NCBI GenBank assembly: GCA_965226865.1
Contig: CBDDEH010000004.1
Coordinates: 1,240,001-1,304,000, forward strand
Direction of reading: 5' to 3'
Length of the DNA stretch: 64,000 bases
Source: CBDDEH01 sp965226865
GTDB taxonomy: Bacteria; Chloroflexota; Dehalococcoidia; Lucifugimonadales; JAGWBF01
Position numbers and translations under genes: made by a program. The notes below the pieces were generated by a model that saw only the letters and a program-made list of their open reading frames with translations, was not told the DNA's origin and searched no databases. Positions 48,085 to 57,351 of the stretch are shown here, one piece after another. Position 1 is the first letter of the stretch; each line of letters starts with the position of its first letter.

Positions 48085-48528
48085 CTATCGGGAAGACTCA
48101 ACGGGCTGGGCAATCCTGCGAAGCTGTTCCGACATCCCCAGGTCGCCCCTGTCAACCCATGCTTCTTGTATCTGTCCACCTGTGATGCGATAGATCACGA
48201 TGGCCGTCCCTGTCACCAGCTTGCCGGTAGCGGCAATGCCCATGAACTCTCCCTTGTGCGTGCCCTTGGCGGTGACACGGACCGCGACCTTGTCCTCTTC
48301 ACCGAACACGTCCTCAACGGTGACGTGGAAATCTGGAAAGGCGGCGCGAAACATGCGCTGGGCCCTCTTGGGGCCCTCGGCGCCACGCAGTGGCTCAGAA
48401 CTTACGCCGCGGGACACGCCATGGGCTATGAAATCAGGGGCGTGTATTTCGTCTGCAACAGACAGGTCTCCCTTGGTGCAGATCTCCTCGAAGTGACGAC
48501 GAGCGATGTCCTTGTTTTCCTGGGACAT
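48085..48528 (-). CDS. SnoaL-like / ester cyclase family protein
   Basis: 147 aa NTF2-like fold typical of SnoaL_2: opening SQENKDIARRHFEEICTKGD, DEIHAPDFIAHG, RAAFPDFHVTVEDVFGEEDKVAVRV, GTHKGEFMGIAATGK and the closing ITGGQIQEAWVDRGDLGM. Members are polyketide cyclases, isomerases or proteins of unknown role. AGAGG precedes the ATG. Same strand as and just upstream of the cupin pair. Confidence 0.8.
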   Translation of the reverse strand: MSQENKDIARRHFEEICTKGDLSVADEIHAPDFIAHGVSRGVSSEPLRGAEGPKRAQRMFRAAFPDFHVTVEDVFGEEDKVAVRVTAKGTHKGEFMGIAATGKLVTGTAIVIYRITGGQIQEAWVDRGDLGMSEQLRRIAQPVESSR

Positions 48529-48632
48529 GAGACCTCTTTTCGTGGAGGCTGTATGTTAACATCGTCCCATACGAAAAGCAAGCAAATGCTTGAAGCAGAT
48601 TGCGGTTTGCTACTACGTACCTGAAACTAAAC

Positions 48633-48648
48633 TGTGAATATTTTCACA
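48633..48648. promoter_or_regulatory. Palindromic operator-like site before the binding-protein gene
   Basis: TGTGAATATTTTCACA, a 6-bp inverted repeat around four bases, ends three bases before the -35 hexamer of the binding-protein promoter. This position suits an activator or repressor. Confidence 0.45.
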
Positions 48649-48651
48649 ATA

Positions 48652-48680
48652 TTGACAGGAACGGGTGTGATGCATAAAGA
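48652..48680 (+). promoter_or_regulatory. Promoter of the solute-binding protein gene
   Basis: Perfect TTGACA (48652-48657), 17-base spacer, TAAAGA (48675-48680). A GTCTCCA/TGGAGAC hairpin (48687-48704) follows in the leader, about 30 bases before the start codon. Confidence 0.6.
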
Positions 48681-48735
48681 TGAATCGTCTCCATGTCTGG
48701 AGACAAGCTGAAAAAGAAAGCTGGGGGAGTAAACC

Positions 48736-50505
48736 ATGAGAAGACGCAACGCGGTAACTGGGATAGTAATCAGCGTAACAGCTCTGCTGCTTCTAGCTGT
48801 GGCAGCCTGTGGCGATGATGCAACATCTACTCCGGTGGTCGTGAGAGAGACGGTAGAGGTCACCAAAGAGGTCGTGGTTACCCAGGAGGTGGAAGTCACG
48901 AAAGAGGTCGTGGTTACCCAGGAGGTGGAAGTCACGAAAGAGGTCGTGGTAATAGCCACCCCAACCCCCAAACCCGCCCCCGAACTCAGCTTCCCGTCAG
49001 GGAGCCTTCGGATCGCGTTGCCCGCCTTGCCAGGGACCGCAACCGACCCCGCGCAATCCAGGTTCAGCCAGGACAAGAAGTACTTCGAGTTGATGTACGA
49101 CAGCCTCATTGGCGCAGTTCCTGGCACTTCCCAGTTCTCGACTGAAACGGGGCTTGCGCAGAACTGGGAGTTCAGTGCTGACGGTCTTACGTTGACCCTG
49201 ACTCTGCGTGATGGTGTCACGTTCCACAACGGTGATCCTCTAACCCCTGCCGACGTCAAGTTTACTCTTGAGCGGTTGGCAGAAGACTTCGCCGAAGAGC
49301 AAAACGTGGAATTCCTCACGTCTACTATCAGTGCAATTGAGCTTCCCGGGCAGAACCAGGTGGTACTGAAGCTGGCCACGACTAGCTTGAGTACTCTGTT
49401 CGCGTTGAGCAGCATCGATGGAAACTCTGACATGGTTGTCCCGAAAGCTTATCTGGAGAGCATCGGGCAAGAGGCGTTTATTGATGCGCCCGTAGGTACC
49501 GGACCATACAAGTTCCTGAACCGTTCTGGTGGCGCCCGAATAGCTATGGAAGCAATCGACGACCACTGGTTCGTCGGGACGCCGAGATGGAAGTCTGTCG
49601 AGTTTACTGTGGTGCCTGAGGAAACCACCCGATTGGCAATGCTTAAGACAGATGCGATAAGCATTGCGACCATCAGGCGTGGAAGCGTGGAAGCTGCAGA
49701 GAGTGCTGGTCTGGAAATCTTCGGAAAGCCCGGAGCAGTACAGGCGATCGTGCAGTTTCATCAACAGTGGCGCGACATCGCAACAAACGACGAGCGGGTA
49801 CGGCGGGCCGTGGCACTGGGCATAGACTTTAAAACCATCCTGGAAACTATCCTGGCCGGGCGAGGGGACCACGTATGGACCTTCTTCCCCTCCGCTTGGG
49901 ACTTCGCCTATGATCCAAACCTGATGACACCTTACGATTACGATCCGGCTGAAGCGAGATCCATACTTGAAGAAGCAGGTATGCTCGGCACGACGATACA
50001 CGTCCAGTCTTACCCAAGGGGCGACATTCCTGAACTAACGGAGGTCGCTGAAGCTATTGCCGGCATGCTTGATGAGGTAGGATTTGACGCGCAGATAGTG
50101 AGTCAGGACATAGGCGCTTGGGTAGACAAGCTGCGAGGCCAATCCATGGAGGACCCGTCCATTTCGGTCATGGGAGGATCAAACCGTCCCCTTGCAGCGG
50201 GGTTGATAGCCACCCTCCTATGGTCTGAGGGGGGATTCGCTCAGGTTATGGACCCCGACCTGGACGCGCTGATTGAGGACGTCAACTCAGCCCAGTTCGT
50301 CGATGACTACAAAGCCGCTGTACGAGAGGTATTTAAGCTGGTGAAGGAGAAGACATTCGCCTTGCCGGCGTTCCAGTTGGACGACCTTCGAGCAGTTCAA
50401 CCCGGTATCTTTACTGTGTGGGATGTTGGAGGGCGTGAGCCAGCATCGGACGGGCTCAGGTGGTTTGGCACCAACTTCCCCAACGGAAGTGCCGACATTT
50501 CCTAG
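48736..50505 (+). CDS. Peptide/nickel-type ABC transporter solute-binding lipoprotein
   Basis: 589 aa SBP family 5. Lipoprotein signal with lipobox LLAVAACG (Cys near residue 21), then a 35-residue linker of VTKEVVVTQEVE repeats typical of Chloroflexota binding proteins, then the two-lobed domain (LAQNWEFSADGLTLTLTLRD, VTFHNGDPLTPADVKFTLER, VGTGPYKF). GGGGGAG precedes the ATG. It should deliver peptide-like or other solutes to the DppB/DppC-type permeases encoded at 44.5 and 51.6 kb. Own promoter; ends at a strong hairpin. Confidence 0.92.
   Translation: MRRRNAVTGIVISVTALLLLAVAACGDDATSTPVVVRETVEVTKEVVVTQEVEVTKEVVVTQEVEVTKEVVVIATPTPKPAPELSFPSGSLRIALPALPGTATDPAQSRFSQDKKYFELMYDSLIGAVPGTSQFSTETGLAQNWEFSADGLTLTLTLRDGVTFHNGDPLTPADVKFTLERLAEDFAEEQNVEFLTSTISAIELPGQNQVVLKLATTSLSTLFALSSIDGNSDMVVPKAYLESIGQEAFIDAPVGTGPYKFLNRSGGARIAMEAIDDHWFVGTPRWKSVEFTVVPEETTRLAMLKTDAISIATIRRGSVEAAESAGLEIFGKPGAVQAIVQFHQQWRDIATNDERVRRAVALGIDFKTILETILAGRGDHVWTFFPSAWDFAYDPNLMTPYDYDPAEARSILEEAGMLGTTIHVQSYPRGDIPELTEVAEAIAGMLDEVGFDAQIVSQDIGAWVDKLRGQSMEDPSISVMGGSNRPLAAGLIATLLWSEGGFAQVMDPDLDALIEDVNSAQFVDDYKAAVREVFKLVKEKTFALPAFQLDDLRAVQPGIFTVWDVGGREPASDGLRWFGTNFPNGSADIS
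48859..48952 (+). repeat. Tandem 36-bp repeat in the lipoprotein linker
   Basis: Two full copies and a partial third of a 36-bp unit starting GTCAC(C/G)AAAGAGGTCGTGG, encoding the VTKEVVVTQEVE linker. Copy number probably varies between strains. Confidence 0.8.
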
Positions 50506-50523
50506 GCCATAACCGAAGACCAG

Positions 50524-50572
50524 CAGTTTAGATGGGGGGTTGACGATGAACGTCAACCCCCCATCTAAACTG
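50524..50572 (+). terminator. 22-bp perfect-stem hairpin after the binding-protein gene
   Basis: 50524-50545 pairs perfectly with 50551-50572 around a five-base loop (ATGAA); the core is GGGGGGTTGACG/CGTCAACCCCCC. Only a weak T-poor tail follows, so it may act as a bidirectional terminator or mRNA stabiliser. Confidence 0.65.
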
Positions 50573-50617
50573 CATTGCCACCGCCCCAAATCTTAGTCAC
50601 GCGGATTAAGTGATGCT

Positions 50618-51574
50618 ATGGCGATCCTGATAACGGGAGGCACAGGATTCCTCGGCTCTCACGTTGCCAGACATTTGCTCAAAGACAAGCAAGAATCTGA
50701 CCTCGTTCTCTTCGACTCGCTTCCCAATTCCACTCGGATAGCTGATATTCAAGACCAGGTCACCATTGTTCGCGGTGACATTCTCGAACCCACCGAGTTG
50801 GTGGCAGCCATACGGCGGTACGAGGTAGACAGAGTCATCCATCTCGCGGTGTCCCACCAGCGGTATGCCGACGCGATTCCCGCCTCTTTCATCAAGGTCA
50901 ATTGCATTGGTACCAGCAACGTCTTCGAGGTTGCTCGGCTCCAAGGGGTAAGGCGGGTGGTTTATACCAGTTCCGGTGCGGTCTATGGAACCCGTAAGGC
51001 CCTGGCAGGTGAAGAAGTAGACGAAGATGTGACTCCCACGCCTAGTGGTTTCTACGGGGCGTGTAAACTGTTCAATGAACATACCGCCGAGTTCTACTGG
51101 AAAACCTTTGGCCTGGACGTCATCGGCTTGAGGCCCACGGGAATATTCGGAGCGGGGCGTTTGGAGAAAGGCTGGGGATGGACGCAACCAGGGCACATTT
51201 ATGATGCTCCCGGGTTGATGGCTCTGGGGCAGCCAATAACGATGCCCCCGGACGACCAGTTGATGGACTGGATCTATGTCGCCGATGCGGCTCAGGCTCT
51301 GTTTTGCGCCTTACAAGCCGAGGAAGTTCCCAACCGAATTTATAATATGACGGGCGGCCGGGAGCGAGCCGGCGAGTTCACAAGTCTCTTGCGGGAGCGG
51401 TTTCCCGGTGCACACATATCCGTCAGCACCGAACCGGTTGAAGCGTTGCCGCTGATGAGCAATGAAAGGCTACGCGTTGGAATGGGCTTTCATCCGAGTT
51501 TCACCCTGGAAAGAGGTATGGAGGAATACCTGTTCATGACGGAGTCAACCGCTAAACCAATGGTTGACAGGTAG
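50618..51574 (+). CDS. NAD-dependent epimerase/dehydratase
   Basis: 318 aa extended SDR. Rossmann motif ITGGTGFLGSHVARHLL (4-20), and the catalytic Tyr/Lys as YGACKLFNEHTAE (YxxxK, near 147-151) with the preceding TSSGAVYG serine. Typical substrates are nucleotide sugars, but many stand-alone members act on other hydroxy compounds. Its end overlaps the region before the DppC-type permease, implying co-transcription. Confidence 0.88.
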   Translation: MAILITGGTGFLGSHVARHLLKDKQESDLVLFDSLPNSTRIADIQDQVTIVRGDILEPTELVAAIRRYEVDRVIHLAVSHQRYADAIPASFIKVNCIGTSNVFEVARLQGVRRVVYTSSGAVYGTRKALAGEEVDEDVTPTPSGFYGACKLFNEHTAEFYWKTFGLDVIGLRPTGIFGAGRLEKGWGWTQPGHIYDAPGLMALGQPITMPPDDQLMDWIYVADAAQALFCALQAEEVPNRIYNMTGGRERAGEFTSLLRERFPGAHISVSTEPVEALPLMSNERLRVGMGFHPSFTLERGMEEYLFMTESTAKPMVDR

Positions 51575-51578
51575 CTCT

Positions 51579-52472
51579 ATGATGGCTTACCAGCCCACCA
51601 CTACTCGTAACATCTGGTGCGATCAAATCATAAGCGCTTTAAAGGCTATCCGCCGATACCCCCTTGTGCCTTCGTTCATCATCCTGGCTTTCGTCGTGAT
51701 GGCTATCTTCGGCAGCCTGATCACCCCGCAGGACCCTTTCGACCAAGACCTCCGCGGACGCCTTGGTCCCCCAGTATGGGACGACGAGGGTAGCTGGAAA
51801 CATCCCTTTGGGTCCGATCAACTGGGGCGGGACGTACTTAGCCGGATAATGCTGGGAGCGCGTATTTCTCTCCAAGTTGGTGTGGTTAGCCTGGTGGTGG
51901 GCGCGTTCGTCGGGACAGCCCTTGGAATGTTTTCGGCACACTTTAGGGGGATAACTGACGCTGTGCTGATGCGAGTAGTCGATGCAACTCTGGCTTTCCC
52001 GTTGATCCTCCCGGCATTGCTATTGGTTGTGCTGCTGGGAGCCAGCTTTGGAACCGTCGTCTTGGCGTTAGCGTTCGGATTATGGGCCCGCTTCGCACGC
52101 ATCATACGTGGCGATGCGCTTGCAGTTGAGACCAGGGAATTCGTCACCGCCGCTGAAGCGATTGGGTGTAGTAACTGGCGCATCATGAGCCGTCACGTGT
52201 TCCCCAACATAGTCAGTACCCTATTGGTTCTCTTGTCACTGCAGCTTGGGTGGGTTATCTTGGTGGAAAGTACCCTTAGCTTCCTAGGGGCAGGTATTCC
52301 CCCGCCCGAGCCATCATGGGGTCGGATGGTGGCTGAGGGACGTGACTATATAACAGGAGCTTGGTGGGTCTCATTTTTCCCAGGCGTTGCGATTTTCTTG
52401 TTGGTCCTAGCGGCCAACTTGATTGGCGACTGGATTCGCGATACCCTCGACCCCAGGCTGAAAAACTTGTAG
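51579..52472 (+). CDS. ABC transporter permease, DppC/OppC family
   Basis: About 297 aa, N-terminal helix (YPLVPSFIILAFVVMAIFGSL), the HPFGSDQLGRDVLSRIMLGAR family motif and docking loop AAEAIGCSNWRIMSRHVFPN. A TTG frame start at 51564 overlaps the epimerase gene; ATG 51579 is chosen as more likely. Partner of the DppB-type permease at 44.5 kb, but unusually not adjacent to it. Confidence 0.9.
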   Translation: MMAYQPTTTRNIWCDQIISALKAIRRYPLVPSFIILAFVVMAIFGSLITPQDPFDQDLRGRLGPPVWDDEGSWKHPFGSDQLGRDVLSRIMLGARISLQVGVVSLVVGAFVGTALGMFSAHFRGITDAVLMRVVDATLAFPLILPALLLVVLLGASFGTVVLALAFGLWARFARIIRGDALAVETREFVTAAEAIGCSNWRIMSRHVFPNIVSTLLVLLSLQLGWVILVESTLSFLGAGIPPPEPSWGRMVAEGRDYITGAWWVSFFPGVAIFLLVLAANLIGDWIRDTLDPRLKNL

Positions 52473-52529
52473 GAGTTTACGGTCGTCCGGGTACACGGTT
52501 TCGGATGAGTAAAGAAGGATGGTGCTATT

Positions 52530-53597
52530 GTGACCAGCTTAACCCCCCAGGCCCCAGAGGACAGAATTGGCGAAACCATCGATCATCTCATGCTAACCGA
52601 GCTTCGAAGCCCCCACTATATTCAGATTCCCGTGAAACAGTTATATGCCCGGGCGCGGGAAGTTGTGGGAGCGCCCCTTGCGCTGACCGCGGCCAGAGGC
52701 ATCGCTGAAAGGACAGCCGAGGGAGACGTCATCTTCATCGCCTGCGGGTATGTGGTTCTGCCCTGGATGCCGAAGAGTGAGACAGATGGGCCCATCGCCG
52801 GTGTTACTCTCGCACGTGCTTTGATTAACGCGTATGGGGCCAGGGTAGTTTTGATCACCGATGCTCCTGTGATATCTGTTTTACAAGCCGGCGCTCGAGC
52901 GGCAGGACTCCATGTAGTGGATCTAGACGTACTAGCCTCCACTCCTCGTATTGGAGCGGTTGCTAACGGAATCTCTATCATCGACTTTCCACTGGACGAG
53001 CAGGAGGCTGCTCAAAAGAGTGAGGAATTGATTCGCGACTTGAGTCCCAAGGCCGTAATCACCATCGAGCGCGGAGGCCCGAATGAATTCGGAGTTATCC
53101 ACACCGCTTTCGGGAACGATCTGAGTGAATCGACGGCTAAGGTCCACAAGCTGGTCGATGCGGCGCGTGAAAATGGCATTTTCACCGTGGGTTGCCTCGA
53201 CCTCGGTAATGAGATCGGTGGCGGAGCCCTCTACGAAACGCTGAGGGAGATCTGGCCGTACGGCGCCAAATGTAAATGTCCCTGTGGTGGAGGAATCGCC
53301 TGTGTCACAGAGACGGACGTTCCCCTTATGGCGCTGAACTCCGCTTGGGGTGCCACAGCTATAGCCGCCTGCATGGCGCTGCTAACGGGCGATGAAGAAG
53401 TGGCGGTAAGCGCCGAGCTGGAAGAGCGGGTGATGGATGCGTGCTTGCAAGAGGGGATGATGGACGCGGCGACGTTGGCGCCTACTCAGACGTTGTCTGG
53501 CGCGCACATTCGGGAGTACGGTCACATCCTGGAATTGATGCGTCTCATGCCTAGATTTATGCGCAAAGTGCAACGGCCAATGGAGCTTCGAAAGTAG
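52530..53597 (+). CDS. DUF4392 protein (D-glutamate cyclase C-terminal-like)
   Basis: 355 aa. Matches the DUF4392 / glutamate cyclase-like pattern: TDGPIAGVTLARALINAYGARVVLITD, AVITIERGGPNEFGVIHTAFGND and CLDLGNEIGGGALYETLRE, with a Cys-rich CKCPCGGGIACVTETD loop. In mammals the related domain converts D-glutamate to 5-oxo-D-proline; here the substrate is unknown. GTG start with AAGGATGG upstream. Lies between the transporter permease and a TPP enzyme in the same direction. Confidence 0.75.
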   Translation: MTSLTPQAPEDRIGETIDHLMLTELRSPHYIQIPVKQLYARAREVVGAPLALTAARGIAERTAEGDVIFIACGYVVLPWMPKSETDGPIAGVTLARALINAYGARVVLITDAPVISVLQAGARAAGLHVVDLDVLASTPRIGAVANGISIIDFPLDEQEAAQKSEELIRDLSPKAVITIERGGPNEFGVIHTAFGNDLSESTAKVHKLVDAARENGIFTVGCLDLGNEIGGGALYETLREIWPYGAKCKCPCGGGIACVTETDVPLMALNSAWGATAIAACMALLTGDEEVAVSAELEERVMDACLQEGMMDAATLAPTQTLSGAHIREYGHILELMRLMPRFMRKVQRPMELRK

Positions 53598-53653
53598 AAG
53601 TCCAGGAAGGCCGATATTATGATGGGTCCACTCGCTAACGGAGGCAGAATCGC

Positions 53654-55369
53654 ATGGTACGCATGAGGGCGGGTCAGGCAGTAGTAGAAGCACTGCGCGC
53701 TGAAAGTGTGACCCACGTTTTCGGCCTGGTCGGATCCAGCTACATAGAGATCCTGGATGCCCTCTACAACGACCCAGACATCAAGTTTATCGGAACGCGT
53801 CACGAGCAGGGTGCGTCTTTCATGGCATTGGGATACGCCCGGGCGTCAGGCCGTACGGGAGTTTGTATGGCCACCAACGGGCCGGGAGTGGCGAACCTCC
53901 TGACAGGAATCGTCGGAGCCCACTTCGCCCCGGCGGACGTCGTAGCCATCGTAGGTGCACCCATGCTGGAGCACTTGGGCCGCGGCTCAATCCAGGAGTT
54001 CGACCAGGTGGGAATGTACAAACCCGTTACCAAACTCTCCATGCAGATCAACAAGGCCGAACGTATTCCCGAGATGCTACGGCAGGCCTTCCGTGTAGCC
54101 AAGTCGGGTAAGAAGGGACCCGTTTTCGTCGACGTTCCGAGGGATATCCTGAACGTGCTGGACATGGAGGTCAATATCTGGCCTGCCGACCAATCAAGGG
54201 CCTCGCAGCGCATTGCGCCGGAACCGGCTTTGGTGCGAAAGGCTGTGGAAGTCCTGTCACGAGCCCAGTTCCCGGTAATGATAGCCGGTGCTGGCGTGAT
54301 CGAAAGCGGCTGCACAGCCGAAGCTGTTCGCATCGCTGAGATTCTGGGAATGCCCATTATGACCTCATATGCCCGGTCAGACGCCGTGCCCAACACCCAT
54401 CCCCAATACGTCGGACCCCTGGGCCGTGGAGGTGCCGCAGAGGCTTTCGAGACGATTCGCAAGGCAGACGCCATACTGGCGCTGGGGACCCGCCTGGGAC
54501 ATTTCACAACATGGCTGGACAACAGATACATACCTGCAGACGCCCAGATCGTGCAAATAGAGATAGATCCCATCGCGATCGGACGGAACTACCCTGTCGC
54601 CGTTGGTCTCCTGGCAGACGCCGGAGTGGCAGCGGGGATGATGCTGGAGCTGATGGAGGATGGCCCCCGAGAATTCCCCGGGAAAGAGTCGAGGCTGGCC
54701 TGGGCCAAGGAAATGGCCCGGAACCGTGTCAACCGTCTGGAAGGGAACACTTTCCCTGACGATCCTATCAAGCCACAACGTATCTACGCTGAGCTTAGAA
54801 GGACCCTCCCCAAAGACACGATTATCGTCTTCGACACGGGGGCCAACTCCCATTACGGCTATGACGGCCTCCACTTCTATGAACCAAGGACGCAGATTAC
54901 TCCTACAGACTTCGCCTGCGTAGGTTCCGGGTTTCCCACGGCGATAGGGGCCAAGTTTGCCCGACCAGACAAGCCCGTCCTTTCGATCAATGGTGACGGG
55001 GGATTCATGATGAACGTACAGGAGTTCGAGACGGCGGTCCGCCACAACGTCGGCGTGGTCGCCTTAGTCATGAACAACAATAGCTGGGGCGGAGAAAAAG
55101 CCTACCAGCATTTTCTCTATGACCAAAGGTTCTTGGAGGCTGACATTACCAACCCTAGATTCGACAAGTTGGCAGAGCTGTTTGGCGGACAGGGTATGTA
55201 CGTAGACCGGCCTCAGGACATCGGAGATGCGATAATCGAAGGACTCGGATCAGGGAAGCCGACGGTCATAGAAGTGCCGGTGGACCCGACCGAGCTTCCG
55301 TACCCTGTTAGGGCCGCGGATGTCCTGAAAGAAAAGGCAAAAGCTTCTCACCCTTCGTCCTTCCGCTAG
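53654..55369 (+). CDS. Thiamine diphosphate-dependent enzyme, acetolactate synthase-like
   Basis: 571 aa with the three domains of the POX/AHAS family: N-terminal catalytic glutamate in RHEQGASFMALGYARASG (near 51-68), central FAD/nucleotide-like domain, C-terminal TPP motif GDGGFMMNVQEFETAVRHNV...NNNSWGG. It could be a benzoylformate or oxalyl-CoA-type decarboxylase or a sulfoacetaldehyde-type lyase; the island context suggests catabolic rather than branched-chain biosynthetic use, as no small regulatory subunit is nearby. GGAGG precedes the ATG. An IS3 element is inserted five bases after its stop. Confidence 0.88.
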   Translation: MVRMRAGQAVVEALRAESVTHVFGLVGSSYIEILDALYNDPDIKFIGTRHEQGASFMALGYARASGRTGVCMATNGPGVANLLTGIVGAHFAPADVVAIVGAPMLEHLGRGSIQEFDQVGMYKPVTKLSMQINKAERIPEMLRQAFRVAKSGKKGPVFVDVPRDILNVLDMEVNIWPADQSRASQRIAPEPALVRKAVEVLSRAQFPVMIAGAGVIESGCTAEAVRIAEILGMPIMTSYARSDAVPNTHPQYVGPLGRGGAAEAFETIRKADAILALGTRLGHFTTWLDNRYIPADAQIVQIEIDPIAIGRNYPVAVGLLADAGVAAGMMLELMEDGPREFPGKESRLAWAKEMARNRVNRLEGNTFPDDPIKPQRIYAELRRTLPKDTIIVFDTGANSHYGYDGLHFYEPRTQITPTDFACVGSGFPTAIGAKFARPDKPVLSINGDGGFMMNVQEFETAVRHNVGVVALVMNNNSWGGEKAYQHFLYDQRFLEADITNPRFDKLAELFGGQGMYVDRPQDIGDAIIEGLGSGKPTVIEVPVDPTELPYPVRAADVLKEKAKASHPSSFR

Positions 55370-55453
55370 AAGGTTGAGGTGGACCCCAAAATTCGGACAG
55401 GTGGCTAAGAGAGAGTCCCGCTCCTAAAATAGGACGGAAACAAGGAGCAGGAC

Positions 55454-55765
55454 ATGAAGCAAACACGTAAGAAGCACAGCCCAGTCTTCAAGGCCAAAGT
55501 GGCTTTGGCCGCGCTCCAGGGGGAGCACACCATTGCAGAGCTGGCCAGCCGGTTTGAAGTCCACCCGAGCCAGATCCATGCCTGGAAGAAGGCCTTGACT
55601 CAGGGGGCGCCGCACCTCTTTGAAAATGGTGCTGGACGTCAGGAGAAGGACCAAGAGGTCCTCACTGCCCAGCTCTACCAACAGATTGGGCAGCTCAAGG
55701 TGGAACGGGATTTTTGTCACGGAGCTTCGGGTTGTGAGCCGGTCCCAACGCCGGGCCATGATTGA
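55454..55765 (+). CDS. IS3-family transposase OrfA
   Basis: 103 aa with the helix-turn-helix KHSPVFKAKVALAALQGEHT..ELASRFEVHPSQIHAWKKAL and a leucine-zipper-like tail (LTAQLYQQIGQLKVERDF). True coding ends near 55720; the frame then needs to move to OrfB. Confidence 0.9.
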   Translation: MKQTRKKHSPVFKAKVALAALQGEHTIAELASRFEVHPSQIHAWKKALTQGAPHLFENGAGRQEKDQEVLTAQLYQQIGQLKVERDFCHGASGCEPVPTPGHD

Positions 55766-56669
55766 CCGAGAAGAACCGAAGCTGTCTCTGGTGCGCCAGT
55801 GCGCCTTGCTGGGTATCAGCCGCTCCGCGTTGTACTACCTGCCAACCGAGGCCGGCGCCGAGGACATGGAGTTGATGGCCCTCATAGACCAACAGTACCT
55901 GAAGACACCTTTCTACGGCTCCAGAAGGATGACTGCCTGGCTCAGAAATCACGGACACCAGGTCAACCGCAAGCGGGTCCGCCGGCTGATGCAGCTGATA
56001 GGCCTGGAGGCCATCTACCGGCGTCCCAACACCAGCAAGCCAAACCCAGGGCATAAGGTCTATCCGTACTTGCTCAGGGGGCTGGAGATCAACCGGGTCA
56101 ACCAGGTGTGGGCCACCGACATCACCTACATACCCATGGCTCGGGGTTTCCTCTACTTGGTGGCCATCATGGACTGGCACAGCCGCTACGTGCTGGCCTG
56201 GCGGCTGTCCAACACCCTGGAGGTAGACTTCTGTGTTGCGGCTCTGGAAGAGGCCTTGAGCAAGGGTCGGCCACAGATCTTCAACACCGACCAGGGCAGC
56301 CAGTTCACCAGCGAGGCCTTCACCAGCATGCTGCTGGCGCAAGGCGTTCAAGTGAGCATGGACGGCAGGGGCCGGTGCATGGACAACGTCTTCGTGGAAC
56401 GGCTGTGGCGCAGCATCAAGTACGAGGAGGTGTACCTGAAGGCATACCAAAATGGGACTGAGGCCAGAAAGGGGATTGGGGCTTATCTGGCCTTCTACAA
56501 CCAAGAGCGGCCCCATCAAGCCCTGGGCTATCGGTCACCGGGTCAGGTGTTCCAAGCAGTGAGCCCACAAAGGTGTTTACTGGAACTTCCACGAGCCTTA
56601 CCATCGGATGAAGGTTTACGAGACACCCCAGCGGTAGACTCTCTTATTTTAGCCTCACCGCTGTCCTGA
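55758..56669 (+). CDS. IS3-family transposase OrfB (DDE integrase)
   Basis: About 303 aa; the DDE triad sits in WATDITYIPMARGF, FNTDQGSQFTSEAF and VERLWRSIKYEEVYL, followed by the usual FYNQERPHQALGYRSP. OrfA and OrfB differ by +1, not the -1 typical of IS3 programmed frameshifting, which would fit a native -1 site plus one missing base near the TTTTTG run at about 55710. Confidence 0.9.
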   Translation: MIDREEPKLSLVRQCALLGISRSALYYLPTEAGAEDMELMALIDQQYLKTPFYGSRRMTAWLRNHGHQVNRKRVRRLMQLIGLEAIYRRPNTSKPNPGHKVYPYLLRGLEINRVNQVWATDITYIPMARGFLYLVAIMDWHSRYVLAWRLSNTLEVDFCVAALEEALSKGRPQIFNTDQGSQFTSEAFTSMLLAQGVQVSMDGRGRCMDNVFVERLWRSIKYEEVYLKAYQNGTEARKGIGAYLAFYNQERPHQALGYRSPGQVFQAVSPQRCLLELPRALPSDEGLRDTPAVDSLILASPLS

Positions 56670-56689
56670 TGATGGGGTCCACTTGAGGT

Positions 56690-57190
56690 GATGCGGTTCG
56701 GATCTCTATATTCGTTCATGGTGACCCCGCTCAAGGTGGTTCTTCTTTGTGCGGAGAACAGCCCACTCCCATTCCTGGTGTGCCCCTACGGGCGGTGGAC
56801 AGCGCTTAGTTCCCGCTCATGGTGAGCCCGTTCATGGTAAGCCCCTTGCCGCCGCTCATGGTGAGCCGGTCGAACCAGAGCGGACGTATTTGCCATCCTT
56901 CGACAGAGCTCAGGGTGAGCGGATTAGGCGGCTTATTTCCGCCCGCATTTCGACCATCCCCCTGACCCCCTTCCTGGAGGAAGGGGGAATTTTAGGATGT
57001 TGGGGGATACCCCCAAACCCCCGCCAGAGGGGGAACCCTCTGGACACCCTCTTTCCACCGTTATGGTGAGCCAGTCGAACCAGAGCGGACTACTTGTGCC
57101 ACCCTTCGACAGGCTCAGCCCGAACTCAAGACCTTTGGTACTTAGTCTGAAGTGCGTGTTTTACTATAGAGTTCAAAAAGGACAAGTATG
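56690..57190. repeat. Second field of dispersed palindromic repeats
   Basis: Holds the inverted copy of the 14.1-kb repeat (56796-56828), the exact CCCCCTTCC..GGAAGGGGG palindrome (56966-56987), a TGGGGGATACCCCCA hairpin with a following CCAGAGGGGG..CCCTCTGG hairpin (57001-57042), and TTCGACAGGCTCAG-type units. No gene is seen between 56688 and 57351. Confidence 0.6.
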
Positions 57191-57295
57191 AATCGCTTAA
57201 GCAACGGATTTTGACATTCGGTTGATCACTTAAAAACCAGAATTTCGTCCCAGACGACCATTTGGTTCAACTGAGATAGCCGGAGAAGAAATAAG

Positions 57296-57329
57296 AATGG
57301 GGCCCCGGAATGGAAATCGGGGCCCCATT
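57296..57329 (-). terminator. Intrinsic terminator of the MFS exporter gene
   Basis: AATGGGGCCCCG pairs with CGGGGCCCCATT around ten bases, 23 bases past the gene end; on the minus strand TTCTTATTTCTTC follows. Confidence 0.7.
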
Positions 57330-57351
57330 TGGGAATTACTCGCCGAAGTCC

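Larger units (their letters stand above)
55379..56682 (+). mobile_element. IS3-family insertion sequence with 5-bp target duplication
   Basis: 1,304 bp bounded by imperfect terminal inverted repeats (GTGGACCCCAAAATTCGGAC left; the right end read inward is GTGGACCCCATCATCAGGAC) and flanked by TTGAG on both sides (55374-55378 and 56683-56687), which is the target duplication. It carries the usual orfA/orfB pair. Confidence 0.88.

Noticed and set aside
48859..48952. Regular 36-bp repeats as a CRISPR array
   Set aside because: No spacers; units are contiguous, in frame and encode the lipoprotein linker.
48627..49433. 268-codon minus-strand frame with Ser/Thr/Val repeats
   Set aside because: Shadow of the lipoprotein linker repeats; overlaps the promoter and start of the binding-protein gene.
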